64,000 bases of DNA from assembly GCF_017591425.1 (NCBI RefSeq), contig NW_024464918.1, positions 4,896,001 to 4,960,000 on the forward strand, read 5' to 3'. The position numbers and the translations under genes are program-made. How positions within the stretch are numbered: position 1 is the stretch's first letter; every line of letters begins with the position of its first letter. The DNA is from Ochotona curzoniae (lineage: Eukaryota; Chordata; Mammalia; Lagomorpha; Ochotonidae). Below are positions 35,580 through 64,000 of this stretch, piece by piece. The notes under the pieces were generated by a model. It did not search any database and had not been told where the DNA came from. It was given only the letters and a program-made list of their open reading frames with translations.

Positions 35580-35872
35580 TTCCCCTTCTTTTGGCTAACA
35601 CCTTCTCATCCTTCAGTCATCAAAATCTTTCCTCAACAAGGACAAGTCCCAGTCTCTCAGGTAAAGTACTTACATCCCCTCCCGGCCTCAGATTACTTGC
35701 TGGTCATAGCAAAAAATTAGCTGATTAACTGACAGCTGGACATGAATGTTTCTGCTCACTAACACCTAAGTCCATGAGGTGAGGTACGTGTGTCTCATCA
35801 CTAACATTTCCCCAATGCCTCACATTTTAACACAAAACAGGCAACTCAGTATTTGTTGAATGAAATAAAAAC
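35580..35872 (+). repeat. LINE L2 3' end
   Basis: Diverged L2 3' region: catccttcagtcatcaaaat, agtccatgaggtgaggta, ccccaatgcctcaca and the diagnostic terminal block cagtatttgttgaatgaa. The stretch at 35300-35550 may be more of the same element. Confidence 0.6.
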
Positions 35873-36655
35873 AAAACTAAAGGTTAAGCTAAACCTGGCT
35901 GTGTATTGTTCATTTGAACAGGTCTCTTAAATTTTCTACATTAAATTTCTGTCAACTGAAATTACTGACCTCAACTTTCTCTCATTTAAAGACTTTGCAA
36001 GTGACCAGTTTTATAGGGAAGGGAATCCACAAAGCAGTCAGCAGCCAACACCCCCCTAACTCGATGGAGGTAACACCTCTATTATCATTATCCCCTGTGA
36101 AGACGAAGGAGCATGCAGTTTCAGAGTTCTACCTATAGTCCTTTCTGCTGGAATTGCTTTACCTGTAGTAAAACACACATCTCAGCAGAACCAGTCACAC
36201 CTTCTAAACTGCCCTAAGGACCCTGAAGTTACTACTTCACATGCCGACTTCCTCAGCTTCTTCTGTATTCTGAGCCAAGATGTCTGTCCACTAGATCGAA
36301 CACTGTTGTTTTTCTTCCTCCTGATGCCCTGCCTTCTTTTCCTTGGGTTTTCTCCCTTAGAACTTAGCAGTAAACATACTACGTATCTATTGTAACAGCC
36401 AGAATGAAGAGCCTGTTAAGAGTTGAACTAGCAATCCAGTACAGTTGTTCACGCTGCACCACAGGAACAAGCAGTCTCCAGATTTCACCTTTTGGGTTCC
36501 TGTTTTTCCCACCTTCCAGAATGGGTCAGTTAACCTAACTGGGTAGGAACTAGGCAGGTACAGCTTCACCTGACTTGAGAACCAAAAATGACAGCAGGTC
36601 TCCCCTCCTGAATGCCCTGAATACCCATTCAAGATCTGGGAAGAGTAACAACTAA

Positions 36656-36964
36656 TTTTTTTTGTTTGTTTATTTTTATTAGAAAGTCAAATATACAGAG
36701 AAGAGAGACAGAGAAAGATCTTCCATCTGATGATTCATTCCCCAAGTAACCACAATGGCCAGAGCTAAGCCGATCCGAAGCCAAGAGCCAGGAGCTTCTT
36801 CTGGGTCTCCCACACGGGTGCAGGGTCCCAAAGCTTTGGGCCGTCCTTGATTGCTTTCTCAGACCACAAGCAGCGGGTTAGATGGGTAATGGGACTGCTG
36901 GGATTAGAACTGGCACCCATATGGGATCCTCGCATGTGCAAGGTGAAGACGTAAGCCAGGCCCC
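36656..36964 (-). mobile_element. Lagomorph CSINE, reverse orientation
   Basis: Full-length reverse copy with T-rich tail, agatcttccatctgatgatt, tctgggtctcccacacgggt, ggcacccatatgggatcctc and an end at aagccaggcccc. Moderately diverged. Confidence 0.85.
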
Positions 36965-37873
36965 AATTTGCTTATTCTAAACTGTTTTAAAAAAGAAACC
37001 CTGCCTCCCAGTCCCTAACAGCAACCTTCAGGGGTAGCACAGCTCATTTCTCGGCTTCCATACCTGCTTCCAGGTGGCTGATCTAGCTCCAGTCACCCCA
37101 TCTACATTCCAGCCATTGAGAAGGAGCTGAAAGAGCATCCCTCTTCAGGGTATACACTGAAGTGGTACATACATTTTCTGCTCATCTCCCATCAGTCAAC
37201 ACAAAGAGAGGCCAAGAAGCATACACAACTGGGCAGAGGTACGCCATAATGGTTACAGGGGTATGAGCAACTGGCAGATCAGCAGTCTTTTCATGTGCAC
37301 AGCAAATCAGCATTCTTGCATCACTGGTTGCATTTACATCCACTGCCTACTTCACTGTCTACTTCCTAGGATTTCATATGAAAAGGCTCTCAGGAATGCT
37401 TTTTATCAATGTTGACTATCCTGATTCTGGGGGCAAGTACAAAGCAGTTCAAAGTTGCCAAAGACCTCGGATTCCTGTGCCCTACAATATCCACACACTC
37501 CAAAGCAGCCCTGGTCTTCTCGTGAGGTGCACAGTGCAGACCTAGATTCCTGTCCTGTCCATCCTCCAAGGCCCACTCCTCATGCTCAACTCGGAGAAGG
37601 TCTATGGGACCTAACCGAGGCACTGAACTCAACTGTAAGAAGCTTAGGACTCCACCTCTGTGAGCTCTGAAATTAGAACTACATCTTTTGGTTATTTTCT
37701 CTTACCAAATATGCCAAGGAAATTATGCCCTTTCTGCTTTCTCTGAAAACGTACTAGGTATCAACAGGCTAAGGCTCCAATTTGTTAACCATGAAGGTTC
37801 TTCAGACAACAATTCCAGGAACCTGTCACTTTTGGGGCAAAGGTCCAAAAGTAGCAACAAAAATCAGATATGT

Positions 37874-38197
37874 CGGGCCCGGCGCGGTGGCGCAGGTGGT
37901 TGAGTCCTCGCCTTGCACGCCCGGGATCCCATATGGGCGCCGGTTCTGATCCCGGCAGCCCCGCTTCCCTTCCGGCTCCCTGCCTGTGGCCCGGGAAAGC
38001 AGTCGAGGACGGCCCAAGGCTTTGGGACCCTGCACCCATGTGGGAGACCCGGGGGAGGCTCCTGGCTTCGGATCATAGCGTCGGCCGTTGCGCTCACTTG
38101 GGGAGTGAATCGTCGGATGGAGGATCTTCCTCTCTGTCTCTCCTCTCTGTATATCCGCCTTTCCAATAAAAATAAAATAAATCTTTAAAAAAAAAGA
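37874..38197 (+). mobile_element. Youngest-looking full-length CSINE, 15-bp TSD
   Basis: Starts cgggcccggcgcggtggcgc, retains intact Pol III promoter-like head, gatcccatatgggcgccgg and ccaataaaaataaaataaa tail. An exact 15-bp duplication aaaaatcagatatgt flanks it (37859-37873 and 38198-38212). CpG sites remain largely undecayed, so it is recent. Confidence 0.96.
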
Positions 38198-39989
38198 AAA
38201 AATCAGATATGTGTCCTCTAACTCCTTGAGTTTCCCCCTTTAATCTAAGGAGTCAAAGTGCTGAACTAGAACCAATTCAGGTAAGAACGTACACTGTGCA
38301 AAAGTAAAATCTCTAATTTTCTTCCTAATGTCTCTTCTTGCTTCAGTCCTAAGTACACAGCAAATACTGGAGGACTTACCTACCACTTCTGAGAGCTACA
38401 CCCGCAGGGACAGCACAGGCCTGCCCTCCGAGCTTGCAAGTCAATAAAGAGCACACAGAAAACACCTGGTGGATGTTAGATGATGATTCTATGAGCAAGG
38501 AAAAGCTTTCTTGGGTAGTGAGAATGTTAACCATTTTGTAACCAATCAGCTTCTGTGGGAGTCCTTTCATAAGCCAGGTCTAGAGCTCCATCCCAGCCAG
38601 CCTACCCCCATGAGAGACAGCAAAGGTCTAATGCAGAGCAACCCACGACCAGACCCGGTTCAAAGGTCCCAAGTGCAAACATTTAGCGGTGAGCTCCTGG
38701 CTTCAGAGTTGCTGTTCATATTTTTCTTTAACGTTAAAATCCTCAGGTTTTCTCTGAGATTGGAGTATTATGGAAAATGAGGCATAGGTGAAATCCACAG
38801 AATGGGGAATAAAAAAGGGATAAGCAGAACTTTCCAAAATCTACTTGCAAATATCAAACCAGTGCCTAACAAGAATCTGTCAAATGGAGTAAGACACACA
38901 CTTACCTGATACAAAATCAATATTAAAGAAGTTCTAACCACCAGACTAAAGTCCCCTTTCCATCCTAAACACTTTACAATGGAAATGATTAAGCCAATGC
39001 CAACAGCAGTTATGTCCATTTTCTCCACGGGAGCACTATACCCCTTTCTGGAAAACACAACAAACAACAACTTTTAATAAGTTTTTTAGACCAAAGAACA
39101 AGAAAACTTTTTCCCCATAAGACTTGTTAAAGTTTGTACACTTACAAATTCAACACTAAAAAGCATTATGGAGTTTAAAATGGCAGATGAGGGGGAGCTT
39201 TTAAAAATGCTTTCATCTATGGTCACACAATCCTGGACATGCCACAACTCATTTAAGAACTACACATCCTATGTACAATTTTAAAGTACTCTGTTGGAAG
39301 GGCTGACTGCAGACAGCCTTCTAAGACATGCTTAACAAACACAAACTGCATCAAACTGCAGTGACACAGAATACAATCAGCCATTACTCCTGAATCTCAA
39401 CTGGTTTGACTCCAATCTGAAAACAATCTTAAATCATTAAAATATTTTGTGAATATAAGTACTTTAAAAACAATAAAAATACTTGGCAAGCTTCAGTGAA
39501 ATTTCTACAAAACATTTTATTAGATGCTTTTCAAATAAAAAGATCTAAGAGGCAAACTGATTTAGAGAAACTGATTCTTCTGAGCAAATCTTTTCTCTAA
39601 AGAACATTTCCATTTCTTTTGAGAGATTTATATATTGCAGTTTTTTGGACTCTTCCAGCCAGTGAACCTGAATCTTCACAATCTCTTTTTAATTAGACTG
39701 AGCTGGCAATTCCTTTCCACACCACACAGTGGGGTGGAAATGACATGATGGGATGATCAAAACTAAACTGTGATCTACACGTTTTCAACAAAGGAGGAGG
39801 AGGAGACAAAACAGAATGGAAATACAGCAGACTCACAAATTGGCTCGCTCAAGGACAAACAGCATTAGCAATTACTATGAAATAAACAAGGTCATAAGAA
39901 CATGCAAGGTAGTGATTTAACAAGGAGTCATATCCATGGCAGTGGTCTGCACACTTTGTTTGTATTACTTGTATTACTTGAGTGATGTT

Positions 39990-40160
39990 AGGCCAAATCC
40001 TACACAGATTTTATTTTACAAATCAGGAAACTGAGGTGCAGAGAGATGGAGGCAATCTCCTTAAGGGCACACAGCAAGACCCGATGCAGACAGGCAGAGT
40101 CTACAGCCTGCTCTGCTAACAGCCACTTGCTTGAAATCCCGTATTCCGGTCATCCAGTTG
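39990..40160 (-). repeat. MIR element, reverse orientation
   Basis: Contains ttttacaaatcaggaaactg, aggtgcagagagatgg and agggcacacagcaag, the reverse complement of the MIR core. Confidence 0.7.
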
Positions 40161-40491
40161 AGCCTTCTCCTTTACAGACACTGAGATCTACAGATGGGAA
40201 ACTGCTGGCAAATCTCCAAAACTCCAGTCTGGACCCTAAGTGATCCAAAATCACAAAGTCTGCCAAAATTCTCTCTTTTAATATTGAAAAGAAAAACACA
40301 TCAACTCCCATATAAACACAATGGAAAAAGTGAATCTCAATAGCTCTGAGCTGTGCTGCAAGAAGTAGTGCATTCATGTTCTACCACCAGCACACAAATA
40401 TGTAACTCAGCGGGTGACAGCAACAGGCCATCTTCATCCCTCTTTCCTAATGAAAAGTAGTCAAAGCAGACACACCAGGCGGCTTTTATGG

Positions 40492-40497
40492 TTTATT
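40492..40497 (-). terminator. Probable SMAD5 distal poly(A) signal AATAAA
   Basis: Canonical signal on the minus strand (plus strand tttatt), followed in the transcript direction by a G/T-rich element within about 30 bases. Distance from the stop is about 4.9 kb. Confidence 0.6.
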
Positions 40498-42783
40498 AAA
40501 ATAAAGTATTAGCAAACAATTGCAAAAACACATTTTTAAAAGAGTTATGGCTTTGAAAAGCACAATATAATAAAATCTAATACATGTTTGTAAGTATCAA
40601 AAAAAAAAACCCAGTTGAAGCACATTGCTAGAACTTCATTTTCTACAGTATCAACAGAAGCAGAACAAGTATAAATTGAGAAGCGGGACCTGCAGTACAG
40701 CCGATAGTTTGGTCTGTATTAACTGCGTGGGAAACACCTTGCAAGGAGAATATTTTTGTCATAATCTTAAGTGATTTCAACTTTAACCATATAGGTTAAA
40801 GAGAAAAAAGAAATCACTTGCTGAAACATGACCTTAACAGCCTCTATAATTAGTGTTTTAGGAATAAACCAAAGCAATGTCATCTCCAGCAGTGGTGAAA
40901 GGCAAAAATGTGACCCTGAAAGACTTCTTTACCAAGGTTTGGGATTCTTTGGCCTCAACGGAGTTTTGCTATAGTTCATACCACATAATATCAAGACAAC
41001 ACTACCCATTCCTTAATAAGGGCAAAAAAATCTACCTGTACACAAGATTTTTCAAATAAATTCTTACTAAATTGACACCTTAGAATGATTCCAAAAATTT
41101 TAGGACTCAAGTTATTTAAACAAGAATGACATAAACCTTTCTCACTCTGCCACTAATGACCAACGAACCCCCACTTGAGGAAAAGATCTTCCCAACAAAG
41201 TAACACATCAGTTGTGTTACGACAGCAGCTCCTGGCAAATATTACAGCGTATTATTTTCTCATTTATAATACAACAGCAATAATCCCTTGAAGTGTGAAT
41301 TCACTTCCACTGGTTTTGGAGAACGACCCAATTGCAGGATATCACTTCATTTATAGGACAATTGTACTCCGGAAGACAGGTGATCCCAGGTGACAGGCTT
41401 GATGAATGCTGCTACTTCCGGTGGCCAGCACCCAATATTGGAAAGTGAGGTTCTGTTTGGCGGGCAGAATTTTTGGAGTATTCAAAAGAAATGCCTTCAA
41501 CTCTAATAGTTCAAATAGGCATCATTTGTGATAAGCATCAATGCGGAACGTGTGGCTTTGCTCTGGGAAATAGGCATCAAACTCATTAAACGCCGTCCTG
41601 GTTAGTGTCTCAGACTTCCAATAAATCACCGTTTAAGAAAGCTTCCTTCATAAAACTTGTGGAGCACTCCTGAAACCACTGCCTTAAATGAAGCCTGCCT
41701 AGCTGATGGGTGTGAGAGGACACAAGTTCAGATTCACACTGGGGAGACTGAGAACTTTATAAGGAAGGGCTCTGACTTTGTTAAAAGTTACCATCGCTAA
41801 ATTCATTGCTGGAAGCTGAATTCACTCATTATCAAGAGTTTGCCTTCCTTGGGAAATAAAAAAGATTAATAATGTATTTCTTAAGTGGAAAGATTTTAAT
41901 GAGCCAAAATACTAAACAAGTAACAAGAAAAAGTACCAAGAAAATGTCTCGATATAGGTCCACCAGACACTCTGGGTAACCCAAGCACACTGCTATCGAC
42001 AGACACTAACTAGCACATGTTGGAGCCTCTCTGCTGGTGTGATGGCTTTGCCATGTCCATGTTCCCCTCCGAGGGAGTACTGTGACCGGGAAAGGAACTG
42101 CTCCCGGGAGGCGGGGTTTGGAACGAAGATGAGATCTTGACAACAGGTTCCAGACCTGAATACTCAATGACCAATCTACACCCCAAAGAGTGCCATGTTT
42201 TCCAATGCTAGATAGAGTTTCAAAATGCTCTGCTTTGTGAATAATTAAGTGCAGCATGTGGAATTATCAACCTATTAAACTACTCTTAGATTTCACCTCA
42301 AGAATTCAGTCAATTCTATTACCAGTTTTCTTAAAAAGCAACAATGAAGTGTAAAAAGTGATTCATCTATATTTTGAGGCATGTAATTCATATTTTGTTT
42401 TCCTCAAATTTCCTTAAAAAAAAAAAAGAGTGAGTCTCAGTAGATTAATAACATGCCTACTAGCTAACATTCCTCGGTGCCAACCAGGCCATACTATGTC
42501 ATTATGTACAGACAGATGACTGCTACATGTACCTCTCACATCCTGCTTTTCTGCATTCAACATTTTCTTGTTGTAACTCATCACTGTGGTTGATCTGATT
42601 CCACTCTGCTTCTTGAACCTATCAGACTGATGGTAACTTTCTTATTTCCTCATTCTGAACATCTTTCTCAGCTGGTATATACTTGTAAAAACAGTGATTA
42701 TTCTGGTAGTGATGTTTTCCTAAATTTGACCAACTATGAAACATTCTGCAGATTACATAAACACTTAAAGCTGTAACTTTCAA

Positions 42784-43090
42784 GGGGTAGGCATTATGGC
42801 ACAATGGGTTAAACTGCTACTTGGAATGCATCTCGTATCAAAATGCCTGGTTCAAGTCCCACCTGTTCTACTTCCCACTCAACTCCGTACCTGGGAAGTA
42901 GCTGGGTTTCTGCAACCCCCACGAGAGACTCGTAGAGTTCCTGACTGCAGACTTCAGTCTGGTCCCTCCCAGCTGTTGCAGGCATTTGAGAAGAGGCACT
43001 TAGGAATGAGCAGTTAGGTGAACATCTCTCTCTCTCTCTGTCTCTCCCTTTCTCTGTCTCTCTTTCAAATAAATAAGGAAGTCTAAAAAG
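42784..43090 (+). mobile_element. Old lagomorph CSINE inside the SMAD5 3'UTR, antisense
   Basis: Starts ggggtaggcattatggcaca and has ggttcaagtcccacctgttc. It ends with a C/T-rich run (43025-43066) and tcaaataaataagg. It belongs to an older subfamily without the CCAATAAA tail. Confidence 0.75.
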
Positions 43091-45421
43091 ATGCTTTTTT
43101 GGCTGGAACTGCAATTTTCATTTCCTATCCACAGAGACGAGGGCATACTTAAGAGACTGTAAAGCAACTGGAGTGAATGAAGTTTTCATTAAAATCCACA
43201 GGTGCCAAGTTCACAACTTTTAGTAAACACACAAAAAAGTTTATACTTCTCCATGAAACTCCCAACAGTTAACAGCTTCAGTACTATCATTTATGAGCTA
43301 CACCTTAAAGGCAACAACAAAAAAGAAAATGATATAAAATCCTAATTCCAATAGCTGTGACATCATGGCCACAAATAAAAATAATTTTTAATTAACTCTC
43401 AGTTCAAAACATCCCAAAAACTGTGCAACAGATTCTTTTAGGTTTACCACTAGAAGCTGCTGAAGATTAATACATGTTTCCATCACTCAACTTGAGTAAA
43501 TTTTTTCTTTACCACACATCTGCTCCAAAGACTGAGCCATGTGCCTCTGCTGGCAAAGAAATGAAGATGTCAAGCAAATGGCTTTGCCAGGTGGCTACCA
43601 ATGCTCTGAGAGAGCAACGATGCATGGCTACAACACGTGTGTTAAGGCTCAGGTGATTGTCACTAAGTGGTTCTGTCACCTAGCAAGAATGATGAGCTGG
43701 GACACCAATGGCCTTCACCTCAAAGAACTCAAACCACCTACTGGCTGCATTTGAAAAAAAAAAAACAATAAATAATGGCACAGACGACAAAAGAAATTGC
43801 ATAATCCTTTCCTTGAAAGACACACTTTTTTTCCCACAAAAGCAAAAATAGCAAACTATAAAGTCAAGCCAACAGTTTAAACAAAAGAACGACATCATCT
43901 CCACATATTTTCAAAAGGCACCAGAAAATAAAACTTGTGTTGGGTAAATCAGGTAGTTTTTTTCCCCAAATAACGTCTTTATTTATTTTCTTGCCACAAC
44001 TAACTGCCCATTAAACTGCTCCCTATAAAAAGTGGTTAAAAGTTTTTCTATTAACATTTTAGGGTTATCAGATATTTCCTCTTTGAAGACTATATTTTGG
44101 GAGTCTAGCATCCGCAAGGCTACTAAAATGGAAACAGAGCGTTGATGGCGAGAAGAAAGTCTGAAGATCCTACAAATTCCAAAAATCAGCCATGCCAATA
44201 TTCACTGCCAACTCATATGGATACTGAGCTAGAAATCTCCTCCTTGGGGACAACACTGAAGGGCCACCCCCAGAGCTACAGGACAAAGGTCCCCACATGA
44301 GTGGGCTGAAAGAAAGCAGTAGCATTAAGTGCGTGATTTCCAACATTAATAACATCCATACAATCATAGGGAGTTAAAAAGGCACCTGATGTTGGAGCTA
44401 CACAATAACAGTCTTATAAAAACCTAAGTTGAAAATAAAAAAAAGAAAAGGAAAAAGCCTAACTTTCTACATCTGTAGTCTAAAAGTTGCACTGTTTATT
44501 AATACAAAAGGGATAACCAAGGAAGTAAGGATAAAGCATCTACATCCAAGTCACTTGAGTGTTATACCGAAGCTCACACTAAGAAATGCCACCCATCAAA
44601 GTGCAAAACAAAAGACTAATGCATGTAAAAATTAGAGTTCTCGCAACACTGGCCAAAAGCAGCAGAGCTGCCACGGCCATGCATGCACTGTCACTGGCTA
44701 TAAAGTAGTATTTACGACAGATTCTGAGTAAATGACATATACTAGAGATCCGTTATTTGCAATATTATTTTTAAAAGGGAAATGTCTTATAAAAGGTACA
44801 CAGCATAAAATCACATTACACTGATAAACACTTAGCTATGTCAAAGGTGAATTTTAGGATGGCATCTAGAAAACTATCACTCTTACTGAGCACTCCCTGC
44901 CGAGGAGAGCACAGTGTTCTTCTAACCCAAGACTCCCAGAACTCCTCTTAAGCCCTATCTTACGCTTTTGTAAACCAATCAACTGTACTTTTATAAAAAC
45001 AGCGGGACAAAAATGGTGGTAAAACTAGTCTCTGGAAGATCAACCGCGGGAGGAAGGCTTACTCTCCAATATACTCTATTTTCATTTTTTACCATGCGAT
45101 TCCTTTTTCAAAAAATTTAACAAACAAAAAATTACTGTAAAAATAAAGCAAAAGCATGTTCCAGTTTAAGCGCAATGCAAACTTCTGGCCTGGGGCATAA
45201 TTCTTCGTATCTTTCATAACACCTCAGAGTTAATCACGTGAACAGGAATACAAACAAATGTAGATTCATCGCAAAATACAAATGTATTGGTCACAATTAT
45301 GTAGAAAAAAAAATAACCTGTAATATCTGCTTTCCATGTAAGCTCACAGTATCTGTACTGAAAGTTTCTCTAAAATTAAAACAAGTCCACCAATAATGTA
45401 ATTGAAAAGAATACTTCTGCA

Positions 45422-63337
<17,916 letters not shown>

Positions 63338-64000
63338 CTGAAAGAGAAAGGGGGAAAGGATCCTAATTTAAACCAACTCAAATTACACATATTAAATCCA
63401 TTTTTTTTTTTAAAAAAAAGTTATTTCGAGAAGAAATTTTCTCTCAAAAATTCTGTGACCACTCATTTACAAACAAATCACATCCTCATAACATGAACAA
63501 GTAACTAAAGTGCAATTTGAAATGATAATCAAAAGCAAATAGTTTGCTTTGCTTTTTACATATTAAAAAAAAAACCTTGCTGTGTCAATTTTGAACATAT
63601 ATTGATTTGAACAAAAGACTTACCAGAAATCGAGTTCTTTCCTAAAACCATTATCATCTTTAAAATGTTTCACTGACTTATATTCAGTTTGGGCAAAACT
63701 CATGATACCTGTCATGTAATCATTTGCAAACATTAAATATTATCTTAAGATGTACCAAACTCTCAAATCGCAAGCACATGAAATTTTCATGAAACTATTT
63801 CCAAAATGACTATCAGATAAATTTGAGGGAAATACACAATTTAACAAAAACAGGTCTGTTTACAATGTTAAATTCTTACTGTCTTTTGTGATGTTTTAAG
63901 GATGTGAATGCATCAGATCCAAGGAAACTACCATGCACACATCACAAAGCTTTCAGGGACAAGGTGCTGACCAGATGAAGGCCCCTGCGGTGGTGCTCTC
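63338..64000 (-). other. SMAD5: SMAD5 intron upstream of the start-codon exon (partial)
   Basis: A/T-rich DNA beyond the acceptor at 63338-63339 with no recognisable exon, repeat or RNA gene up to the window edge. Confidence 0.6.

Larger units (their letters stand above)
32161..40475. other. Intergenic region between SMIM32 and the SMAD5 3' end
   Basis: No recognisable gene. It contains MIR copies (33236-33340, 34605-34760, 39990-40160), an ancient unclassified repeat (34060-34385), an L2 end (35580-35872) and two CSINEs (36656-36964, 37874-38197). The base composition shifts from GC-rich to A/T-rich across this region. Confidence 0.7.
40476..45421 (-). other. SMAD5: SMAD5 3' untranslated region (probable, about 5 kb)
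   Basis: A/T-rich DNA directly after the SMAD5 stop with no exon of another gene, ending at the AATAAA on the minus strand at 40497-40492. A G/T-rich stretch follows the signal (minus-strand gcctggtgtgtctgctttg), as expected for a cleavage site. About 5 kb fits the long human SMAD5 3'UTR as I remember it. It contains one old CSINE in antisense (42784-43090). Alternative signals (minus-strand AATAAATAAA near 43987-43978, AATAAA near 44499) could give shorter forms. Confidence 0.6.

Overview
This window is mammalian nuclear DNA, almost certainly from a lagomorph. Three vertebrate genes can be read exon by exon, and the DNA between them is peppered with tRNA-derived SINEs of the lagomorph C-repeat (CSINE) type. 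These start GGGCCCGGCGC, carry a CCCATATGGG core and end in a CCAATAAA / A-rich tail. The young copies look more like the pika (Ochotona) form than the rabbit form. That species call is inference from memory of the consensus.

Layout. Positions 1-22150 hold the 3' part of TRPC7 on the plus strand: six coding exons (2318-2582, 12813-13008, 14751-14972, 15485-15565, 20160-20235, 21432-21601) with GT-AG introns, a stop at 21599-21601 and a poly(A) signal at 22128-22133. The exons encode 335 residues, from just before S4 through S5, the pore, S6, the TRP box, the calmodulin/IP3-receptor-binding region and the C-terminal coiled coil. Positions 22150-30700 are GC-rich intergenic DNA with two SINEs. 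SMIM32, a small single-pass membrane protein, lies at 31273-31584 (plus strand) in a CpG-rich segment. Positions 32160-40475 are intergenic, with L2, MIR and SINE copies. SMAD5 lies on the minus strand from its start codon at 63177 to its stop at 45422. All six coding exons are present and sum exactly to 465 codons plus stop. A probable 3'UTR of about 5 kb runs down to a poly(A) signal at 40492-40497. The right end (63338-64000) is the intron upstream of the SMAD5 start-codon exon.

The order TRPC7 - SMIM32 - SMAD5, with TRPC7 and SMAD5 convergent, matches the human 5q31 arrangement, so this is an ordinary conserved syntenic block. TRPC7 is a receptor/diacylglycerol-activated cation channel and SMAD5 is a BMP-pathway transcription factor. 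Nothing suggests they work in one pathway. I see no viral gene, CRISPR array, operon or unknown multi-gene system.

The most unusual local structures are: a 14-unit, 27/28-bp minisatellite with a duplicated five-unit block in the last TRPC7 intron; a three-copy 57-bp tandem array ending just before the branch-point region of the 76-nt TRPC7 exon; a perfect 24-bp hairpin with a 5-nt loop in a SMAD5 intron; a 5'-truncated L1 with an internal 124-bp duplication; and an Asn codon in the SMAD5 MH2 domain where R-SMADs normally have Gly.
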